Shown: positions 45,971-53,910 of the stretch, in pieces
How positions within the stretch are numbered: position 1 is the first letter of the stretch
How the letters are laid out: every line of letters starts with the position of its first letter
Origin: Xiheibacterium sp038325765
GTDB taxonomy: Bacteria > Myxococcota_A > Polyangia > Nannocystales > Nannocystaceae
DNA: 64,000 nucleotides
Reading direction: 5' to 3'
Assembly: GCA_038325765.1 (NCBI GenBank)
Contig: JBBQJI010000033.1
Location: 22,334-86,333, forward strand
Program-made: the position numbers and the translations under genes
The notes under the pieces: model-generated
Databases searched by the model: none
Seen by the model: the letters and a program-made list of their open reading frames with translations, nothing else
Told to the model about the DNA's origin: nothing

Positions 45971-46923
45971 GCGTCTTCGATCGCCTTGCGCAGGGCGTCG
46001 GCGGTGTGCTCGTGGGCCTGGGTGGCGTCGTCGAGCCGCGAAACGAGCTCGGCGGGGTCGGTGAGCTCGTCGCGCATGCGGGCGAGGCGGTCGGTAGCGG
46101 CCACCTTGGGGTACAGCCGCGCGAGCGCCTCGTCGAGCACCGTGGTCTCCCAGGGATAGACGGCCTCGCCGGCAGTGAGGTGGGCCGCGGCGCGCAGGAT
46201 CAGCTGCAATCTCACCGCCGAGACGATGCGCTCGAACGCGACGTCGCGCAGGCGCGCCCGGGCGCCGCGCGTGCCCTCGGCTCGCAGGAGATCCGCGATC
46301 TCGCCGTGGTCGGCGTTGAGCCACAGCACCGGCACCGCCTGCGCGGCATCGAGGCGATACAGGTTCGCGCGTTCACGCGGCGGGATCGCGGCGTCTTGCG
46401 CGAAGGACTTGAACAGCACCTCGAAGCCGCGGCCGGCCGTGGGAGCTGGCCTATCGACCTCGAGCGACCACGGTGGCGCCTGGGCCACCCGCAAGCCCGC
46501 GTCGCTCGCGTAGCCGGCGACGCGGCGGCCACCGGACTTGGTCCGCACCACCCACGCCACCAGCTCCGCTGTGCCATGCAGCTCGTCTCGGCGCACCCGC
46601 AGCACGTCGCTGCACGCGTCGTCGACGAGGGCGAACACCTCGCCGCGGCGCAGGCGGGTCGCCTCGCAGCGCAACGCGACGAGCACGGCCAGCGGCGGGG
46701 CGGCGCGCTCGCCCGGTGGGACCAATCGCGCGTGCGATGTCGCCGGCAGCCGCGCGGTGAATTCGATCTCGGCGGTCTGCCAGCCGCTCCACAGCATCAC
46801 CGTGCGATTCTCGAGCGCCACCTGTGCACCGTCGTCGCGCGTGCACGCCGTCACCTCGAGCGCGAGCGTGCGCTCGTAGGCGTAGGGCAGGAATTTCTCG
46901 CGACGCACGCTGGTGTCGCTCAT
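45967..46923 (-). CDS. Unknown protein, second gene of GHKL operon
   Basis: A 318-residue soluble protein. Residues 1-110 are strand-rich (LALEVTACTRDDGAQVALEN, WSGWQTAEIEFTA) like a small beta domain; about 150-200 is mixed; the C-terminal 120 residues are helical and acidic, ending with EHTADALRKAIEDA. I see no nuclease, helicase or methyltransferase motif, no signal peptide and no membrane segment. It is translationally coupled on both sides: its ATG overlaps the ATPase stop and its stop overlaps the DUF6339-like start, each by four bases. This tight stoichiometric coupling suggests a complex of the three products. I do not recognise a family. Confidence 0.7.
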   Translation of the reverse strand: MSDTSVRREKFLPYAYERTLALEVTACTRDDGAQVALENRTVMLWSGWQTAEIEFTARLPATSHARLVPPGERAAPPLAVLVALRCEATRLRRGEVFALVDDACSDVLRVRRDELHGTAELVAWVVRTKSGGRRVAGYASDAGLRVAQAPPWSLEVDRPAPTAGRGFEVLFKSFAQDAAIPPRERANLYRLDAAQAVPVLWLNADHGEIADLLRAEGTRGARARLRDVAFERIVSAVRLQLILRAAAHLTAGEAVYPWETTVLDEALARLYPKVAATDRLARMRDELTDPAELVSRLDDATQAHEHTADALRKAIEDA

Positions 46924-48761
46924 GTGGCCTGCCCATCCTCGACCGCCGCCGCCGCGAGCTCGAGCGCGATCTCGCCGGTCCAGGCGTGGACGCCCCGCAT
47001 CGGTACGGTCGCGCCGCGGAATCCCACGGCGTCGGCGAGCTCCGAGCGCATGCGCGCCCGACCACGATCGAGCTCGACCTCGCCGCGGCCCGCGATGACC
47101 TCGATGCGGGCGATCGGCACGTCCTCGCCGAGACCGCCGTCCTCACCGACCTGGCGCACCGCCACGTGGGCGGTCCACTGCACGCCCTGCGCGCGTGGGC
47201 GGATCTCGCCCTCGAAGTGCCAGCGTCCGTCACGGAACGACGCGTCGATCGACGAGAACGCGACTGGCCCTGCGCCCGCGGACCTCCCCGACTTGCCGCC
47301 GATCCCCAGCCGCTTGCGCAGGCGCTCGGGTCCACGCACACCGGCGCGGCTGGTGGGCCCGAGGATCTCGCGCAACGCCGCCATCACGCGGTCGTGCAGC
47401 CGGGCGAGCTCGGCCTGGGCGCCGCGCACGTACTCGTCCTTGATCGCGGGGGTCGCCAGCCAGTCGTCGTGACCCGGTGGCTCGGCCGTGCGGAGAAACT
47501 GTTCGATCGCGACATCGTTCGCCGAATTTCCGCGGGCGAGCCCGCACCGCAGCAGCCCGTGGAACGGCCGCAGCGTGCCCGCGAGCCGCGTCGCATCCCA
47601 ACGGCGCACGATCATCCCCGCGCCGCGGTACGCGGCGACGCGGCCCACACCCGGCCTATCGGGGGCGTCGGCGATGCGCACGACGAGCTCCACGACACCG
47701 GACTCGCCCGCCACCTCGTCGCGGCGACGCGGTAGCTCGATCGGGATCCCGCGGATCACCACATCGCCGTCGTCGCGGGCCTGATCGACCGCCCGGGCGT
47801 GGTCGCGCACGCACGCGACGAAGGGAGCGACGCTCGGGTCGGTTGCGGGATCGATCGCGTGCCCGTCGACCTCCACCGTGAGCGGCTGGTGGGCGCGCAC
47901 CATCGCGGGCCAGAACTCCGCCGCCGCGTGGCCGCCGATCGACGCCAGCATCGTCGCGAGCGCGCGTTCGGGGTCGGCGGCATCCTCGTCGTCGGCGGTC
48001 GGGTCGCGGACACCCACCACCAAGATGCTGGTGCCCGTCGGCCCGTCGCGCGTCATTCCCAGGCGGGCGGCCAACTGCGCCGCGCCGTCGCCCCACAGCG
48101 ACTCCGCGCGCAGGCTGTCGCCACCGACGGACACCTTACGCCCCAGCCACCCCGAGCCCACGAACGACGCGCCGTCCGTCGTGTGCGACGGCAGCTCTGC
48201 GCGACCGATCAGGCGCGGCGAGCTGTGCCCGGACGGATCCTCGGCCAGTCGCGACGCGAAGATCACCGTGCGCAGCCCCGAGAACGCCCACAGCACCGAC
48301 TTGCCCAAGCCGTAGCTGCCGCCCGCTCCCGCTGCGCGCTTGTGGCTGAACAGCGTGTCCTTGCACAGCGCCCGGAAGTGCGACTGCTCGTCGTCCTCGC
48401 CGCCGAGCAATCCGACGGTGTGGCGATCTTCGACCCACAGCAGCGGCAGTGAATCGGTGCGTTCGATCTCCTGTAGCACGCGGCTGATGCGTCCACCCGC
48501 CCGCGTCGCGCTGCTCGCCTGCAGGTGCGACGTCAACGTCTCCCAGTCGACCGCGGCCCGAAACGCCGCGAGCGCGTCACCCGAGAGCACCGTGCCGCGG
48601 AAGCCGACCGTCGGCGCGCCGAGGGCCTGGTCGTTCGCGTTCTGGATCACCTCGCGCACGAACGTCGCGAGATCGGGGCGAAACGCGTGCTGGGCGGGAT
48701 CGTCACCACGGCGCGCGCCTGAGGGCGGCAGCGCGTCGAAGATCCACCGCGCGGGCAGCAC
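46920..48761 (-). CDS. GHKL/MORC-like ATPase, first gene of operon
   Basis: A 613-residue protein with a GHKL (Hsp90/MutL/MORC) ATP-binding fold at the N terminus: N-box FVREVIQNANDQ (E37, N41 and D44 available), a VEDRHTVGL loop near 110-118 at the D-x-G position, and GGSYGLGKS at 147-155 as the second Gly-rich loop. No HisKA or receiver follows, so it is not a sensor kinase. The central and C-terminal parts (from about 250) are unknown, with a basic segment RLRKRLGIGGKSGRSAG near 510. MORC-like ATPases occur in bacterial restriction-type loci. It starts at a GTG with a -10-like element seven bases ahead. Confidence 0.83.
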   Translation of the reverse strand: MLPARWIFDALPPSGARRGDDPAQHAFRPDLATFVREVIQNANDQALGAPTVGFRGTVLSGDALAAFRAAVDWETLTSHLQASSATRAGGRISRVLQEIERTDSLPLLWVEDRHTVGLLGGEDDEQSHFRALCKDTLFSHKRAAGAGGSYGLGKSVLWAFSGLRTVIFASRLAEDPSGHSSPRLIGRAELPSHTTDGASFVGSGWLGRKVSVGGDSLRAESLWGDGAAQLAARLGMTRDGPTGTSILVVGVRDPTADDEDAADPERALATMLASIGGHAAAEFWPAMVRAHQPLTVEVDGHAIDPATDPSVAPFVACVRDHARAVDQARDDGDVVIRGIPIELPRRRDEVAGESGVVELVVRIADAPDRPGVGRVAAYRGAGMIVRRWDATRLAGTLRPFHGLLRCGLARGNSANDVAIEQFLRTAEPPGHDDWLATPAIKDEYVRGAQAELARLHDRVMAALREILGPTSRAGVRGPERLRKRLGIGGKSGRSAGAGPVAFSSIDASFRDGRWHFEGEIRPRAQGVQWTAHVAVRQVGEDGGLGEDVPIARIEVIAGRGEVELDRGRARMRSELADAVGFRGATVPMRGVHAWTGEIALELAAAAVEDGQAT

Positions 48762-48768
48762 AGACGGG

Positions 48769-48777
48769 AGAGTATCA
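48769..48777 (-). promoter_or_regulatory. -10-like element of the GHKL operon
   Basis: The minus strand carries TGATACTCT; its TACTCT ends seven bases before the GTG at 48761. The sequence CCGGTGATACTCT nearly matches the element before the RRM gene at 8275. The 248 bases between this start and the broken PLD gene at 49010 hold a second TACCCT (48978-48983) facing that gene. Confidence 0.45.
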
Positions 48778-49009
48778 CCGGCGATGGGGCGTGCGCGGAT
48801 GGAGCGACGATGATCAAGTGACCCACACTGCGCCCCTCGACTGGATTGGCGGACATGCGCCAGCGGTGCGCCTGGCTATGGATCGCGCACTGTCGTGCCG
48901 CTTCGCGACGCAAGGCATGGTCGCGGCGAGGGCTCGACGCCACGCTCGCCGACCGGCCAACTGGCCGACCGCTTTGGTACCCTCGCACTCCTCGCCGCCG
49001 CACGCCAGC

Positions 49010-49507
49010 ATGGCCCGCCCAACCGAACGAACCGTCCTCGCGTGCCTGAGCAAGAAGCGCCTGATCGAGCTCGACCGACACTTCGATCTCGGTACGCCGC
49101 AGCCCGAGCCCAAGGCGGGGTTCGTCGAGACGCTCGCCAACTCGAAGGGCGCGAGTTTCCAAAAGGTGCTCGAGGAACTCTCGCCCGTCGCGCAGCGGAT
49201 GCCTTTCGAGCGACATCCTGGCGCGAGGGCGCCCTGCAACCGCGGCTGCAGTACTACGGCCCGTCCACCGAGCGAACTGCAAACGGCTTCGCTCGGTACA
49301 GCATGCACGCCAAGTGCATCGTGGTGGACGGTGAGGCCGCGCTGGTCGGGTCCGCCAAGTTTTTCCACGCGCGGGAGAGACAACCGGAGCCTCGAAGTCG
49401 GCGCGCTCGTCCGCGACTACCACTTCGTCCAGTCGCTGCTCGCCGCCCGGGCCGACGTCGAAGGTCGACTCATCGATGTCCCCGTTACCGCCGAGCCCGA
49501 AGCGTAG
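49010..49507 (+). pseudogene. Broken phospholipase-D-type defence gene
   Basis: Three pieces of one gene. Frame 1 from ATG 49010 encodes MARPTERTVLACLSKKRL and then a small helical domain ending near FQKVLEELS, like the SAP-like N termini of helicases or PLD proteins in defence islands. Frame 2 (about 49215-49370) encodes SMHAKCIVVDGEAALVGSA, the HKD motif of phospholipase-D nucleases, with the expected Asn replaced by Lys. Back in frame 1 comes RGRDNRSLEVGALVRD, the normal continuation. A one-base-type shift lies at a T run (about 49359-49365), and most of the middle is missing. It is divergent from the intact GHKL operon. Confidence 0.75.
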
Positions 49508-49593
49508 CCCGACAGGTCGGCCCCGCAGGGGACCAGCGCGGCCCGATTCAGTGATCGCGTGCGAACCCCCGCCGGGCACCTCCCGCTCGAGTC

Positions 49594-51720
49594 TCAACCC
49601 CCGACCCGCAGCACCGGCGCATCGAGGTACGCGCCGATCAACGCCTGTAGCTCCGCCCGCTCCGCATCCCCGATCCCCGCCTCCGGCCCCGCCCCCTGCA
49701 GCAGCCCCATCGCCCACGCATTGCGCGTCCGGTCGAACACCACCGCGCGCACGCCATCGACCACGCCGACCTGATCGAACAGCAGCGCCCCATCGAAGCG
49801 GCGGTGCCACGTATCCACTAGCACCCGACGATTCGCGGGAGGCGCGGCGTGCAGGTCCACGCCGTCGAGATACTCCGGCGCCGGGGTCTCGGTGAGCGCG
49901 AAGATCGTGGGCACGAGATCCAACGTGCTGACCACAGCGTCCTCGCGCCCCGCCGGCAGCACGGTGCCCCCGACCACGAGCGGCACGCGGATCACGGCCT
50001 CGCTCAGATCGAATCCATGCATCCGATCGCCATCTTGCAGCACCTCACCGTGATCGGCGGTCACGATCCACGCGGTGCTCGGATCGCGGTCGACGGCGGC
50101 GCGAAGCAGGCGGTCGATCTGCGCGTCGACGAAGCGGATCTCGTGGTCGTAGCCATCGACCGTGGGATTGCCGATACCATCGCCGCCGAACTGCGGGACC
50201 TCGGGATGGGTCGTGTTGGGCGAGTGCGGCCCGAACAGGTGCACCCACACGAACGAGGGCCGGCCGCGGGGCAGCGCGGCCATCGTGGCGATGGCGAGGT
50301 CGACGACCCGATCGTCGGGATCGCGACCGCGGACGCTGTCCGCGTCGACGAAGGTGTCGAAGCCCTCGGCGGTGCCTACCGAGGCATCGAGCAGCTCCGA
50401 GAAGCGATCGTCGACGATCGCCGCGGTGACCATGCCGCGTCGCTGCAACCACCAACTCACCGGCGGCACGCCGCCACCATCGGGGAGCATGAAGGTCTGC
50501 ACGCCGCGCTCGCCCGGCTCGAGCTCGACGCGCTCGCCCGCAGGGATCAACCGGCCGCGGTTGGTCTCGGCAAAGGCACGCCACGGCAGACGTCGCGCGT
50601 TCACGCCGCGCAGCAACGTGGGGATCGCGATGCTCGTCCACGCGCCGGCCGTGTACGCGCGCTCGTACACGCGGGCGCCCTCTGCCCACCGCGCCAGGCC
50701 CGGCGTGGTGTCGCGGGCATAGCCATACAGCCCCAGGTGATCGGCGCGTAGGGTCTCGACGGTCACGAGCAGGACGCTGCGCGGCGAGGGGTCCGTCGGG
50801 ATCGGCGTGGCGTCGAGATCGATCGTGGCGACGGTGGCGTCACCGCCCGCACAGTCGTCGTCGATGCCGTTGTCGGGGGTCTCCACCGCGGCAGGGTGGA
50901 TCTCGGGATCGAACGGCGCACAGTCGCCGCCGCCCAGTAGCGCCGAAAACCCGTCGCCGTCGACGTCGGTGAGTCGGCGAAACGTCGCGATGGACTCGTC
51001 GGTGGCGGGCGTCGACCACAGGCTCGCGAGGCTCGGATCCGCGGCGCCGCCCAGCAGCACGAACGGCAGCGCCGAGGCGAGCAGCGCCGCGCCGAGCAGC
51101 ACCGCATCACGCGGTGGACGCGGCTGCCACGGGCGCAGCAGCGCCCACGTCAGTGCGATCCCGGCCAGGGCGACCGCCCGCAGCACGCTGTGCGCGGGGG
51201 GATGCAGGCCCACGAACAGCACGCGATCGACCACGGCCGCGGCGATCGCGATGGCCACGAACGCGACGGGCAGCGCCGCATGTCGACGCGCACGCGCGCG
51301 CAGTCCGGGTGGCTCGCGATCGTCGGGCGCGAGCAGGCGCGCGATGGCGAAGGTCACCATGCCCAAGATGCACGCGCCGACGAGGGCGAGCACCGCGAGA
51401 CCGGCGTTGCGCGTGCCCAGCCGCGCCGCGGCGCCCAGTCCGTCGGCCAACCACACCGCCGCCGCGACAGCCAGGAGCCCGTGCACGACCGCGGACCACG
51501 GCGCCCGCAGCCGCGCGGGCCCACGCAGCACGGCGACCCACACCAGGCCATGCAGCAGTCCCCACCCCGCGCCGGCACCGAAGGCGATCGCGAGCGGCCG
51601 CACGCCACCGCCGCGAATCGCGACCTCGACGACGGAAGCGACGAGGGCGACGGCGACGAATGCGAGCACGGTGGGCGTCGGCGACAGGCCGGCGAAGGGC
51701 GGTGTGCTCTGCTCAGCCAT
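49594..51720 (-). CDS. Membrane-anchored sulfatase-family hydrolase
   Basis: A 708-residue protein: about seven membrane helices (residues 15-225), a periplasmic MopE-like insert (DVDGDGFSALLGGGDC, then NGIDDDCAGGD), and a C-terminal sulfatase/alkaline-phosphatase-superfamily domain from about 300. Metal ligands seem to be in VTVETLRADHLG (the first Asp of the usual DTLR is Glu) and TADHGE. The nucleophile site reads YTAGAWTSIA, without the C/S-x-P-x-R formylglycine motif, so it may use Thr as phosphoglycerol-transferase-type members do. Activity on lipids or glycans is possible; sulfate ester cleavage is doubtful. ATG 51720 is the clear start. Confidence 0.85.
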   Translation of the reverse strand: MAEQSTPPFAGLSPTPTVLAFVAVALVASVVEVAIRGGGVRPLAIAFGAGAGWGLLHGLVWVAVLRGPARLRAPWSAVVHGLLAVAAAVWLADGLGAAARLGTRNAGLAVLALVGACILGMVTFAIARLLAPDDREPPGLRARARRHAALPVAFVAIAIAAAVVDRVLFVGLHPPAHSVLRAVALAGIALTWALLRPWQPRPPRDAVLLGAALLASALPFVLLGGAADPSLASLWSTPATDESIATFRRLTDVDGDGFSALLGGGDCAPFDPEIHPAAVETPDNGIDDDCAGGDATVATIDLDATPIPTDPSPRSVLLVTVETLRADHLGLYGYARDTTPGLARWAEGARVYERAYTAGAWTSIAIPTLLRGVNARRLPWRAFAETNRGRLIPAGERVELEPGERGVQTFMLPDGGGVPPVSWWLQRRGMVTAAIVDDRFSELLDASVGTAEGFDTFVDADSVRGRDPDDRVVDLAIATMAALPRGRPSFVWVHLFGPHSPNTTHPEVPQFGGDGIGNPTVDGYDHEIRFVDAQIDRLLRAAVDRDPSTAWIVTADHGEVLQDGDRMHGFDLSEAVIRVPLVVGGTVLPAGREDAVVSTLDLVPTIFALTETPAPEYLDGVDLHAAPPANRRVLVDTWHRRFDGALLFDQVGVVDGVRAVVFDRTRNAWAMGLLQGAGPEAGIGDAERAELQALIGAYLDAPVLRVGG

Positions 51721-51889
51721 GCTCGGCGCTGGTCGGCGACGCCGCGGTCACCGCTCGCCGGGGCGCGATCGCTGCACCGCACCACCGTAGCAGCGGACGG
51801 TCGGCGTCGCCAGGCCGTCGCCGCCGGTGAAAGCTCCGCTCGATGCACCCGGGCGTGATGCGCCCGATCGTGCGAGGCTCCCCTTCCGC

Positions 51890-51925
51890 GATGCACCTCG
51901 CGCGATGCACCTCGCGCGATGCACC
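51890..51925. repeat. 14-bp tandem repeat, 2.6 units
   Basis: gatgcacctcgcgc twice plus gatgcacc, just upstream of the propeller gene start at 51944. Short but exact; it contains ATG codons in more than one frame, which complicates choosing the start of that gene. Confidence 0.85.
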
Positions 51926-51943
51926 GCTTCTGCACACGACACC

Positions 51944-53068
51944 GTGCCCATCTCCACCGCTCCACCCCGCCGGACGCGGCCGCCTACGGCGGTGCGACGC
52001 CTGCTCACGCGACTCGGATGGGGGCTGTCGTTCGCCGTGCTCGCCGCGCTCGGCTACCTGCTGCTCGCGCCCACGCGGGTCGATCCCGTCGCGTGGCCCG
52101 CCCCGCCGACCGCCGGGCTCGAGGGCGAATGGGCCCCGAATGACGCACTCGCCGATCACGTGACGATCCCGACAGGCGAAGGCCCCGAGGACGTCGCCGT
52201 CGGACCCGATGGTCGGCTCTACACCGGCCTCGCCGATGGTCGGGTGGTCGCGCTGGACGACGCCGGCGTCCACACCCACTTCGATGGCGGCGGTCGACCA
52301 CTGGGTCTGGCGTTCGCCAACGATGGCAGCCTGTGGATCGCCGACGCCCGCCGCGGCCTGCTGCACGTCGATTCCCAAGGCACCCTGATCGCCGCCGTCA
52401 CGCGGGCCGACGACGGCACGGCGATCGGCCTGGCCGACGAGCTCGTGCTCGCGGCTGACGGCACGGTGTGGTTCACCGACGCCTCGATGCGTTGGGATGT
52501 CGACGACACCGTGCTCGACGTGCTCGAGGCCCAGGCGACCGGCCGCGTGCTGCACCACGACCCGTGGGCCGGCACCACACAGGTCGCGTTCGATGGGCTG
52601 CGCTTCGCCAACGGCCTGACGCTCGCGGAAGACGGCGCCTCGCTGCTGGTCGCCGAGACCTTCGCCTACCGCATCGTGCGCCTGTGGATCGCCGGTCCGA
52701 ACCGAGGCACCCGCGAAATCTTCGTCGACGGCCTGCCGGGCTTCGTCGACAACCTCGACATCGACGCCGACGGCACGCTGTGGCTCGGCATCCCCTCGCT
52801 GCGCAGCGCGCTCATCGACGCCCTGCTACCCCACCCGTGGGCCCGCCGCATGATCGCGCGCGTGCCCCATGCGCTGCAGCCGATCCCACCGCCATATGGT
52901 TTCGTCATCGGGCTCGATGCCGAGGGACGTCCGCGCTTCAATCTGCAAGATCCCACCGGCACGGTCCACGCGATCACCAGCGCCACGCCGGTGGGCGACT
53001 CGCTCGTCCTGGGCAGCCTGCACGCCGATGCGCTGGTCAGGATCCCGCGGCCCAGACCGTCGCGGTGA
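51944..53068 (+). CDS. Strictosidine-synthase/SMP-30-like propeller
   Basis: About 374 residues with an N-terminal anchor (helix near 19-41) and an extracytoplasmic six-bladed propeller related to adipocyte APMAP, strictosidine synthase and gluconolactonases. Marks: GPEDVAVGPDGRLYTG, TVWFTDASMRWD, GLRFANGLTLAED and FVDGLPGFVDNLDI. The family often hydrolyses lactones or esters with a bound calcium; activity here is unproven. The start is unclear: GTG 51944, ATG 51905 and GTG 51827 are all in frame and none has a ribosome site; 51944 puts the basic stretch right before the helix. It is divergent from the sulfatase. Confidence 0.8.
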   Translation: MPISTAPPRRTRPPTAVRRLLTRLGWGLSFAVLAALGYLLLAPTRVDPVAWPAPPTAGLEGEWAPNDALADHVTIPTGEGPEDVAVGPDGRLYTGLADGRVVALDDAGVHTHFDGGGRPLGLAFANDGSLWIADARRGLLHVDSQGTLIAAVTRADDGTAIGLADELVLAADGTVWFTDASMRWDVDDTVLDVLEAQATGRVLHHDPWAGTTQVAFDGLRFANGLTLAEDGASLLVAETFAYRIVRLWIAGPNRGTREIFVDGLPGFVDNLDIDADGTLWLGIPSLRSALIDALLPHPWARRMIARVPHALQPIPPPYGFVIGLDAEGRPRFNLQDPTGTVHAITSATPVGDSLVLGSLHADALVRIPRPRPSR

Positions 53069-53153
53069 CGCGCGGTCGATCGACCACCGCGCGGATGCTG
53101 CTTCCGCCGCGGGCCTCTCCCCCGCACGAACCTGGCCATCCTCCACGCTCGCG

Positions 53154-53159
53154 TATGAT
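53154..53159 (+). promoter_or_regulatory. -10-like hexamer TATGAT
   Basis: TATGAT, close to the sigma-70 consensus, ends seven bases before ATG 53167. The ATG at 53155 lies inside it, arguing for the downstream start. Confidence 0.45.
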
Positions 53160-53166
53160 CGCGGTG

Positions 53167-53829
53167 ATGGTCACGCCGCGGCCCCCGACCTTCGATCCCG
53201 ACGTCGCCACCTCGCACCTTCGCGCCGCCGATCCCCGGCTCGGCGCGCTCCTCGACCACGTCGGTGCGTGCGGGCTGGTGATCCAGCCCGAGGTGAGCAC
53301 GTTCGCTGCGCTCGCGAAGTCGATCGTCTACCAACAGCTCACCGGCAAGGCCGCCGCGACGATCTTCGGTCGGGTGTGCACCGCCAGCCGAGGCCGAAGC
53401 GATCGTGCGCCGACGCCGGCGGCGATCCTCGCGCTGGCCGACGAGCCCCTGCGCGCAGCCGGCGTGTCGCGCAGCAAGCTCCTCGCCCTGCGCGACCTCG
53501 CGGCGCGGTCAGAAGCCGGCGAGATCCCGACGCTCGCGAAGCTCCGGGTGATGCCGGACGACGCGATCATCGAGTCGCTCACCCGCGTGCGCGGCATCGG
53601 TCGCTGGAGCGTCGAGATGCTGCTGATGTTCCGCCTCGGTCGCCCCGACATCTTGCCCGTGGGCGACTACGGCGTGCGCAAGGGCTTCGCCCGCACCTTC
53701 CGCATGCGCGCACTGCCGACGCCCATCCAGCTCGCCCGCCGCGGCGCGAAGTGGTCACCCTACCGCAGCGTGGCGAGCTGGTATCTGTGGCGCGCCACGG
53801 AGCTGCCGGCCGCGGTGCGGATCGGCTGA
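53167..53829 (+). CDS. AlkA-like DNA-3-methyladenine glycosylase
   Basis: A 220-residue helix-hairpin-helix glycosylase that removes alkylated bases from DNA in base excision repair. The family core is visible: AKSIVYQQLTGKAA (about 50-63), the HhH hairpin in LTRVRGIGRWSVEMLL, and GDYGVRKG with the catalytic Asp about 18 residues later. There is no FeS cluster, which separates it from MutY and Nth. I choose ATG 53167 because the alternative ATG four codons earlier falls within the TATGAT element. It may be co-transcribed with the propeller gene but more likely has its own short leader. Confidence 0.9.
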   Translation: MVTPRPPTFDPDVATSHLRAADPRLGALLDHVGACGLVIQPEVSTFAALAKSIVYQQLTGKAAATIFGRVCTASRGRSDRAPTPAAILALADEPLRAAGVSRSKLLALRDLAARSEAGEIPTLAKLRVMPDDAIIESLTRVRGIGRWSVEMLLMFRLGRPDILPVGDYGVRKGFARTFRMRALPTPIQLARRGAKWSPYRSVASWYLWRATELPAAVRIG

Positions 53830-53898
53830 GCGTGCGCCGGGCGCGACGCCACCCCCCGGGCATCACCTCTCGCCGTATCGTCCCCTCGCACCATGGGG

Positions 53899-53904
53899 TA
53901 GCTT
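53899..53904 (+). promoter_or_regulatory. -10-like hexamer TAGCTT
   Basis: TAGCTT ends six bases before the GTG at 53911. No matching -35 is seen. Confidence 0.33.
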
Positions 53905-53910
53905 CGCGGC

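Noticed and set aside
44409..49507. Transposon or prophage carrying the GHKL operon
   Set aside because: No transposase, integrase, terminal inverted repeat, tRNA target or target-site duplication could be found.
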